Of a stretch of 10,500 nucleotides of DNA, positions 6,273 to 10,500 are shown in pieces (positions within the stretch are counted from its first letter, which is position 1; the number at the start of each line of letters is the position of its first letter). The translations under genes and the position numbers were made by a program. The notes below the pieces were generated by a model. It was not told the origin of the DNA. It saw only the letters and a list, made by a program, of their open reading frames with translations, and ran no database searches. The DNA is from an uncultured Synechococcus sp. (lineage in GTDB: Bacteria > Cyanobacteriota > Cyanobacteriia > PCC-6307 > Cyanobiaceae), in contig CAJWIC010000033.1 of the NCBI GenBank assembly GCA_913040905.1, positions 1 to 10,500 on the forward strand. The letters run 5' to 3'.

Positions 6273-7870
6273 TGCCGGGAGGAAAGATCCTCCGCTGCCT
6301 GACGGTTGAGCCGGTGCCAGCGCAGGTCGCCGCTTCTGAAGTGTTGGGACTCCCTGGCTGAAGCCCCCTTGGCAACCGCCTCGAGGAAGTCGATGACCTC
6401 GAAACCGATCACAGCCTGAACGCTGACAGGATCCATCCCCACAAGCTCCTCGCCCAGCTGAAACAGGTCATCGTTCTGCTGTGCTGCCGTCGGCTCACCG
6501 ACGCGAATCGGAGAGAAATGACTGGCGCCCTCCACAACCACAACGCGGCTGGCGGGATGGCTGGCCAGTGCCGAAAACACCCCCACCTGCTCATCCAGCG
6601 GAGGGGTGATCAGATCCAAGGTCCCTCCCAGGAGCATCAAGGGAATCGGCCACCGGCTCGGCTGACGATTCGCCCAGACAAGACTTCCAAGGCTGTTGAG
6701 ACCGATCACGGCCGCAGGTTCTGGACTGTCTCCCAACCAATGCAGGGCCTTGCCCTCCGCCAGCTCACATTGGAGCAGTCGGGACAGATTGGTGAGCGGA
6801 AGTTCCTTCAGAGCCTGACGGCAGCGGACACCCATACCCTCGCGAGGCTCCGCTCCGGCCGAGAGCAGCGCGGTGAGGGCACCAAGGGAGTGACCCGCAA
6901 CCACGACACGTTCACCCTTCAGCGGCAGACGCTGATCCTTCTGAGCCTGCAGCACTCCGGCCAGATCCTGCAGCCGTTGCTCCAGAGCCTTGGTGCCATC
7001 AAAAGGCTGTCGCCCCTGCAGCAGTGCCTGCACAGCAGCCGCGTCGCTGCCTGGATGCTCGAGGAGCGCAACGGGCCAACCGCCCGACGCCACACGGCGG
7101 GCTAACCAGTGAAAGTGCTCCGGATTTCCTCCCAACCCTGGCATGAGCGCCAGCCACATACCGTCACGGCGCTGGTCATCAGGGACCCAGGTCTCCACCT
7201 GGAGAGGCACAGCGCGATGGGGCAGGCGAATCTGATTGCTTTTGTATCGGAAGGAACTCTGGGCAAGGGACGCACGATTCGCTGGCGTTAGTTCGGTGGA
7301 GACCAACGCATCCCGCCCGAGGTCCCGGAGCAACCCTTGGTGGCGTTTCAACTGGCGACGCCAACGCGAGGACGCCTGCACCAAGGCGTCGAGATCGAGC
7401 CGTAACTGCTTGCCTGGAAGGGCTTGCAGCAGGTCGAGAGTGGTCACCTCGGGCCGCCTGCTCAACAACTGCTCCAGTGTTGTCAGCACCTGCAGACTGT
7501 CGACAGGTTCGCCTCCTTCGAGACGGATCAGCTCTCCGAGGGCCTCCAACAGTGGGCGTGCAGCCCAGCTGCGCAGCAACTGCTGCCCGAAACTGCGTCG
7601 GGTCAACACCGGAGCCACCAGAAGACGACTCAGACCATCACGGCTCTCGCGATCCAGCAGCTGCATCCAGGACGCAAGCTCCGAGCGGGAATCGTTCTCC
7701 CCGTTCACCCAGCTGACCAGGTCGACGACATCGAGGGGCAGCACGATGTCGTCGATGCTGACTTCCAGACGTTCTGCTGATCGCGCGGGCCACGGTGTGA
7801 CCGGCAGGGCCAGCAGACTGCTCAACAAGCCCATCACGAGGCATCGTCCTGATAAGCGTCCGCGCAGCAA
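6266..7870 (-). CDS. Secreted alpha/beta hydrolase, DUF1400-type
   Basis: The 534-residue product has a signal peptide (MLRGRLSGR, a hydrophobic core, likely cleavage near ARSA at 32). A helical N-terminal domain follows at about 33-200 and resembles DUF1400, which precedes hydrolase domains in cyanobacterial proteins. The alpha/beta-hydrolase domain spans about 220-500. The nucleophile elbow is GHSLG (326-330, S328), the acid is probably D419 in GGTLDL, and the histidine H451 in GASHF, so a complete triad is present. LMPGLGGN at 242-249 probably forms the oxyanion region. Substrate is unknown; a lipase, esterase or acetylhydrolase role is plausible, acting outside the cytoplasm. The TTG start is supported by AGAGGA (complement of 7878-7883) about 7 bases upstream and by the basic n-region. 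ATG at 7834 is the alternative but lacks positive charge before the hydrophobic core. Confidence 0.88.
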   Translation of the reverse strand: MLRGRLSGRCLVMGLLSSLLALPVTPWPARSAERLEVSIDDIVLPLDVVDLVSWVNGENDSRSELASWMQLLDRESRDGLSRLLVAPVLTRRSFGQQLLRSWAARPLLEALGELIRLEGGEPVDSLQVLTTLEQLLSRRPEVTTLDLLQALPGKQLRLDLDALVQASSRWRRQLKRHQGLLRDLGRDALVSTELTPANRASLAQSSFRYKSNQIRLPHRAVPLQVETWVPDDQRRDGMWLALMPGLGGNPEHFHWLARRVASGGWPVALLEHPGSDAAAVQALLQGRQPFDGTKALEQRLQDLAGVLQAQKDQRLPLKGERVVVAGHSLGALTALLSAGAEPREGMGVRCRQALKELPLTNLSRLLQCELAEGKALHWLGDSPEPAAVIGLNSLGSLVWANRQPSRWPIPLMLLGGTLDLITPPLDEQVGVFSALASHPASRVVVVEGASHFSPIRVGEPTAAQQNDDLFQLGEELVGMDPVSVQAVIGFEVIDFLEAVAKGASARESQHFRSGDLRWHRLNRQAAEDLSSRHQ

Positions 7871-7877
7871 CGCCAGA

Positions 7878-7883
7878 TCCTCT
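7878..7883 (-). promoter_or_regulatory. Shine-Dalgarno site for the hydrolase TTG start
   Basis: On the minus strand these bases read AGAGGA, seven bases before the TTG at 7870. This is one of the better ribosome-binding sites in the window, and it decides in favour of TTG 7870 over the internal GTG 7837 and ATG 7834. It also means the hydrolase leader overlaps the upstream open frame of the divergent MFS gene. Confidence 0.55.
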
Positions 7884-7947
7884 GCGGTGGTGGAACCAGT
7901 TTCCTCCAGGCCTGCGAAATGTCACCCGTCTGCGGCTGCTGGCCTCG

Positions 7948-7959
7948 ACCGGCGCCGGT
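7948..7959. repeat. 12-bp perfect palindrome
   Basis: ACCGGCGCCGGT is identical to its reverse complement. It lies between the divergent hydrolase and MFS genes if MFS starts at 7972, where it could be a regulator site or a hairpin 12 bases before the ATG. If translation starts upstream, it simply encodes part of the small-residue TGAG stretch in helix 1. The sequence alone does not separate these readings. Confidence 0.5.
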
Positions 7960-7971
7960 GGCGTCATTTTC

Positions 7972-9183
7972 ATGACACCTCTGGTGTTCCATGCCATTGC
8001 CTTCTCAGCCAGTCAGGTGGGACGTGGACTTGCGCTCTCCGCGTTGGCGGGAACCGTGGTGCGTTTGCTGAATGGTGCCCTGCTTGATCGCGGCCTGCGC
8101 TGTTCCTGGCCGATCCGGATCACAACACTCCTGGCCATCAGCGCCGACCTGATGCTGTTTCAAGCCGACACCTTCAGCGCTTACTTACTGGGTCAGCTGT
8201 TGTTGGGAACTGCGGCTGGTTTGTATTGGCCAGCCATTGAATTGGCTGTTCCCCTCAACTGCGACAACGTTTCATCCGGCCGCGGGTATGCCCTTGTGCG
8301 CAGTGCCGATGCCCTCGGCATCGGAATGGGGGCCCTGCTGGGAACATTGGCCGCCAGCCTTGGCCAGTTGCGAATGGTCTATGGCGTGGAAGCCATTTGC
8401 ATGACTTGCGTTCTGATTCTGATCAGCGTTGACCCACTGCAGGATCGACGGCCGATGCCGCAGGCAACACATCAGGAGACTTCAAACAAGAATTTCAATC
8501 TCTCCTGGCTGCCTCCCTTGCTGCCTGTGCTGGTGGTGAGTGTTGTGGCGACAGGAATTCTTGCGCTCCAGCAGAGCGCCCTACCGCTGGACCTCGTCAA
8601 AGGAGGCCTGGAACGTCCTGGACTCAGCGAAAGCCACAGCAGCGCCCTGATCGCTTTCCAACTCACGCTTCTGGTCCTGCTGCAGTGGCCAGTGGGGCGC
8701 TGGCTGTCGGAACGCAGTGTGGCCTTCGGACTCAGCCTCAGCCTCGTGTCCTTCGCGGCCGGTTCCCTGCTCATCGGCCTGTCGGCCTTGAGTGCATCAG
8801 GCACTGGGCTGGTCATGGTGGCCTTGCTGCCAATGGCGTTCGCACAGGCTGCCTTCCTGCCGACGGCCACCGAAGCCGTTGTGGAGGAGACCCCGCCGGA
8901 ACATCGCGGTCTTGCGATGGCAATGTTCTCTCAGTGCTTCACGATCAGTGCCATCGCCGCCCCAGTTCTTGGAGGCAACCTCCTTGATCAGCAGGGCCAC
9001 GGACTGACGCTTTGGATTGCCGTCGCAGTCATCAGCCTGGCCGTTCTCCCCTTCGTGAAGGGTTTAAGGCCACGATTTCAACCGGACTTTCAGGAGCGTT
9101 CAAACAACGTGTCGATACTGAAACAGGGAGTCCAGGCTGTTTCGGGCTCGAACGAACGCCCCTTTTCATCGAACAATCGGTAA
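7972..9183 (+). CDS. Major facilitator superfamily transporter
   Basis: This is a secondary-active inner-membrane transporter; the substrate is not evident. From the ATG at 7972 it has 403 residues. Hydrophobic segments fill the protein in two halves separated by a polar loop at about 153-178 (DPLQDRR through SNKNFN). The motif-A region between helices 2 and 3 reads GTVVRLLNGALLDRGLR (27-43), and the second-half equivalent is GRWLSER. A late PPEHRG...FSQCFTISAIAAPVLGG segment matches the region before the last helices in drug-efflux-like MFS proteins. This start cuts into helix 1, so the true N-terminus is probably about 30 residues further upstream. After VLPFVKGLRP, the last 36 residues are polar and overlap an opposing gene, so they look like a late extension. 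Confidence 0.88.
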   Translation: MTPLVFHAIAFSASQVGRGLALSALAGTVVRLLNGALLDRGLRCSWPIRITTLLAISADLMLFQADTFSAYLLGQLLLGTAAGLYWPAIELAVPLNCDNVSSGRGYALVRSADALGIGMGALLGTLAASLGQLRMVYGVEAICMTCVLILISVDPLQDRRPMPQATHQETSNKNFNLSWLPPLLPVLVVSVVATGILALQQSALPLDLVKGGLERPGLSESHSSALIAFQLTLLVLLQWPVGRWLSERSVAFGLSLSLVSFAAGSLLIGLSALSASGTGLVMVALLPMAFAQAAFLPTATEAVVEETPPEHRGLAMAMFSQCFTISAIAAPVLGGNLLDQQGHGLTLWIAVAVISLAVLPFVKGLRPRFQPDFQERSNNVSILKQGVQAVSGSNERPFSSNNR

Positions 9184-9398
9184 AGGCAAAAGCCACCCTC
9201 TTCTCGGAGCGGCGGGCTCTCAACCAACACATTGCGAGTCGAAAGCCTCAAGCGTGTCTTGGCGTCGTAACTGGGATCTGTCGAAAGAAAGGATCCAGAG
9301 CGCAGCGTGAACAACAAACCCTGAGCTGGCAAAGGCTTCAGACAACTGCCCAGGGCCACAACCGAAAACAAACCAAACAGCGTGGTGCGAAGAGACAT
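9090..9398 (-). CDS. Small secreted protein or lipoprotein, function unknown
   Basis: I do not recognise this 102-residue protein. It opens with a good export signal: MSLR, then a hydrophobic core, then LGSC with the cysteine at 19, a regular lipobox. Signal peptidase I cleavage after PAQG at 27 is the alternative. The mature part has two more cysteines (GGFC and TPCFS), a charged REEGG turn and alternating strand-like stretches, so a small disulfide-bonded periplasmic domain is plausible. The signal peptide is the main evidence for a real gene; the opposing frame over the same bases is basic and glutamine-rich and looks spurious. The 3' end overlaps the last 94 bases of the MFS gene on the other strand. 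No strong Shine-Dalgarno site precedes the ATG. Confidence 0.62.
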   Translation of the reverse strand: MSLRTTLFGLFSVVALGSCLKPLPAQGLLFTLRSGSFLSTDPSYDAKTRLRLSTRNVLVESPPLREEGGFCLYRLFDEKGRSFEPETAWTPCFSIDTLFERS

Positions 9399-9415
9399 CA
9401 GAGCCGCGGAATACC

Positions 9416-9426
9416 CCTAAGTTAGG
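9416..9426. repeat. Inverted repeat between two divergent small genes
   Basis: CCTAA and TTAGG flank a central G, giving an 11-base inverted repeat. It lies 18 bases upstream of the minus-strand lipoprotein start and 40 bases upstream of the plus-strand membrane-protein ATG. A short operator serving both genes is possible. Repeats this short also occur by chance. Confidence 0.3.
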
Positions 9427-9465
9427 AAGAGATTCGCCAAACCATTGCTTCGCGGCAAACGACTG

Positions 9466-9669
9466 ATGCTGCACTGGTCATCCAGCGCATCAACGCCAGA
9501 AGACAATTGGAAAGTTTTTCTGTGCATTTTTCTTGCCCTGGCCATCCTTGCAGCCCTCAGTCGCCACCAATGGATGCATCGGCTGAAACGGTCTCAATCA
9601 AGTCGAGAAATCAGCGAAACAGAAGAGCAATACAGTTCAACCCCTGAACTCGACGAACTTAAACATTGA
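9466..9669 (+). CDS. Small single-pass membrane protein, function unknown
   Basis: From the ATG at 9466 the product has 67 residues; a TTG at 9445 in the same frame would add seven. About 15 polar residues (SSSASTPEDN) precede one hydrophobic helix, WKVFLCIFLALAILAAL, followed by a basic segment RHQWMHRLKR and an acidic, serine-rich tail (REISETEEQYSSTPELDELKH). The positive-inside rule puts the C-terminal tail in the cytoplasm. I recognise no family. Its base composition is lower in GC than the neighbours to the left. It could be an uncharacterised small protein of picocyanobacteria or a chance frame; the ordered helix-basic-acidic layout favours a gene. Its stop overlaps the end of the opposing ychF gene by 11 bases. 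Confidence 0.6.
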   Translation: MLHWSSSASTPEDNWKVFLCIFLALAILAALSRHQWMHRLKRSQSSREISETEEQYSSTPELDELKH

Positions 9670-10500
9670 ACAGAAATTCCATCACATCGCCCTCATCCAC
9701 AACGTAGTCCTTTCCTTCACTTCGAAGCCATCCTTTATTACGAGCTTCAGCAAGGGAGCCAGCCTCAATTAATTTCTCCCATCCAATGGTTTGAGCGCGA
9801 ATGAAGCCCCGCTCGAAATCGGTGTGAATCACTCCAGCGGCCTGTGGTGCCGTCATGCCGGCTTTGAATGTCCAAGCCCGGGTTTCCTTTTCGCCCGTCG
9901 TGAAATAAGTACGCAGGCCCAGCAAGCTGTAGGTCGCCCGAATCAGGCTCTGCAAGCCCCCTTCACTGACCCCAAGACCCTCGAGGTAATCGGCTCTCTC
10001 ATCGTCCCCCAGCTCAATCAGCTCCGCTTCCACCTGAGCAGAAATCCGAACGGTTTCCGCACCTTCGTCCGCCGCCAGATTGATCACTTCAGTGCAGTAA
10101 GCGTTGCCTTCAGCCAGATCTTCTTCGCTCACGTTGGTGGCATAGATGATCGGCTTCGCGGTCAGCAATCCCAGGGGCTTGATCATGGAGACCTCCTCCT
10201 CGCTCAACGCAACGGATCGGGCCGCACCACCATTCTCAAGCACAACCTGAATCCTCTCCAGGGCAGCATCTTCCTGTTGCGCCTCCTTGCTGGTGCGCAT
10301 CTGCTTCTTCAGACGTTCTCTTCGCTTTTCGATCTGGGCCAGATCCGCCAGACCGAGCTCGAGATTGATCACTTCTGCGTCTCTGGCCGGTCCCACGGAA
10401 CCGGACACATGGATGACGTCGTCATCCTCAAAGCAGCGAATCACATGAACGATCGCATCAACTTCGCGGATATTGGCCAGAAACTTGTTACCGAGACCTT
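9659..10500 (-). CDS. ychF: Redox-regulated ATPase YchF, N-terminus outside the window
   Basis: YchF/Ola1 is a universally conserved P-loop NTPase of the Obg family that prefers ATP, binds ribosomes and is linked to stress responses and translation fidelity. About 279 C-terminal residues are visible of a family length near 363, so the P-loop is beyond the right edge. The visible part begins GLGNKFLANIREVDAIVHV and continues through RCFEDDDVIHVSG. It then has a helical, partly coiled-coil insertion rich in KKQ/RRE. IYATNVSE at about 10115-10147 carries the NxxE form of the G4 motif, which in this family gives ATP rather than GTP specificity. The C-terminal TGS domain (FTTGEKETRAWTFKAG through GDVMEFLFNV) covers roughly 9660-9910. 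The GTG at 10442-10444 is an internal valine codon and not the start, since the family sequence continues upstream. Confidence 0.95.
   Translation of the reverse strand, partial: GLGNKFLANIREVDAIVHVIRCFEDDDVIHVSGSVGPARDAEVINLELGLADLAQIEKRRERLKKQMRTSKEAQQEDAALERIQVVLENGGAARSVALSEEEVSMIKPLGLLTAKPIIYATNVSEEDLAEGNAYCTEVINLAADEGAETVRISAQVEAELIELGDDERADYLEGLGVSEGGLQSLIRATYSLLGLRTYFTTGEKETRAWTFKAGMTAPQAAGVIHTDFERGFIRAQTIGWEKLIEAGSLAEARNKGWLRSEGKDYVVDEGDVMEFLFNV

Larger units (their letters stand above)
7801..7971 (+). other. In-frame upstream extension of the MFS transporter without a canonical start
   Basis: The MFS reading frame stays open for 57 codons upstream of its first ATG, back to a TGA at 7798-7800, with no ATG, GTG or TTG. 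The last 30 codons translate to a plausible transporter N-terminus: PLRWWNQFPPGLRN, then RLRLLASTGAGGVIF running directly into the ATG-encoded MTPLVFHAIAF. Together they form a full first membrane helix with a basic, aromatic cytoplasmic lead. Candidate non-canonical starts are CTG at 7882 and CTG at 7849; the latter has GAGG seven bases upstream. A sequencing error or a frameshift from another frame would also explain it. Confidence 0.5.

Noticed and set aside
6518..7105. Plus-strand open frame of 195 codons opposite the hydrolase
   Set aside because: It is Q/H/R-rich without signal, helix pattern or motif, and lies over the catalytic part of the hydrolase.
7236..8087. Plus-strand open frame of 283 codons opposite the hydrolase and running into the MFS gene
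   Set aside because: It is an S/R-rich shadow typical of antisense reading in GC-rich DNA; the hydrolase on the minus strand has a full catalytic triad. It is also in a different frame from MFS, so it is not the missing MFS start.
9012..9425. Plus-strand open frame of 137 codons over the MFS end and the small lipoprotein
   Set aside because: It is a basic, glutamine-rich shadow; the minus-strand frame has a proper signal peptide and lipobox.
10442..10444. GTG as start of the YchF protein
   Set aside because: The codons upstream of it continue the conserved YchF sequence (GLGNKFLANIREVDAIVH) to the window edge, so the GTG is an internal valine.

Overview
The window is a compact, high-GC stretch (by eye about 60% GC) from a cyanobacterium, most likely a marine picocyanobacterium of the Synechococcus type. 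Three things support this: the last codons of a gene fitting magnesium-chelatase subunit ChlI at the left edge, which implies chlorophyll synthesis; a large secreted alpha/beta hydrolase resembling the cyanobacterial DUF1400 family; and very tight gene packing with short spacers, 4-base overlaps and weak Shine-Dalgarno sites. The genus is inferred from gene content and style; no database search was run.

Layout. Bases 1-3634 form a plus-strand run: the chlI tail, ruvC (Holliday-junction resolvase), 5-formyltetrahydrofolate cyclo-ligase, a small secreted/membrane protein of unknown function, sufE (sulfur acceptor for Fe-S assembly), hom (homoserine dehydrogenase with an ACT domain) and a small uncharacterised protein. 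Bases 3661-6272 hold a two-gene peptide/nickel-type ABC transporter unit, a substrate-binding lipoprotein and one DppB-like permease, with no second permease or ATPase alongside. A minus-strand alpha/beta hydrolase (6266-7870) converges on the permease. A plus-strand major-facilitator transporter (7972-9183, probably starting further upstream) diverges from the hydrolase. The right end carries a small minus-strand secreted protein or lipoprotein, a small plus-strand single-pass membrane protein, and the C-terminal three quarters of the YchF ATPase on the minus strand, running off the edge.

How the genes relate. Most are housekeeping genes for DNA repair, one-carbon metabolism, Fe-S assembly, threonine/methionine synthesis and a translation-associated ATPase, and they do not form one pathway. 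The accessory part is the transporter/hydrolase/MFS block plus the two small envelope proteins. I see no tRNA, rRNA, insertion sequence, CRISPR array or prophage feature, and no stretch above 300 bases without a gene.

Hunt result. I found no clear new multi-gene system. The points most worth a second look are the MFS gene, whose first transmembrane helix is encoded upstream of its first canonical start codon; the 12-bp perfect palindrome in that same region; the orphan ABC binding-protein/permease pair; the antisense overlap at the MFS 3' end; and the divergent pair of small envelope proteins around an inverted repeat.
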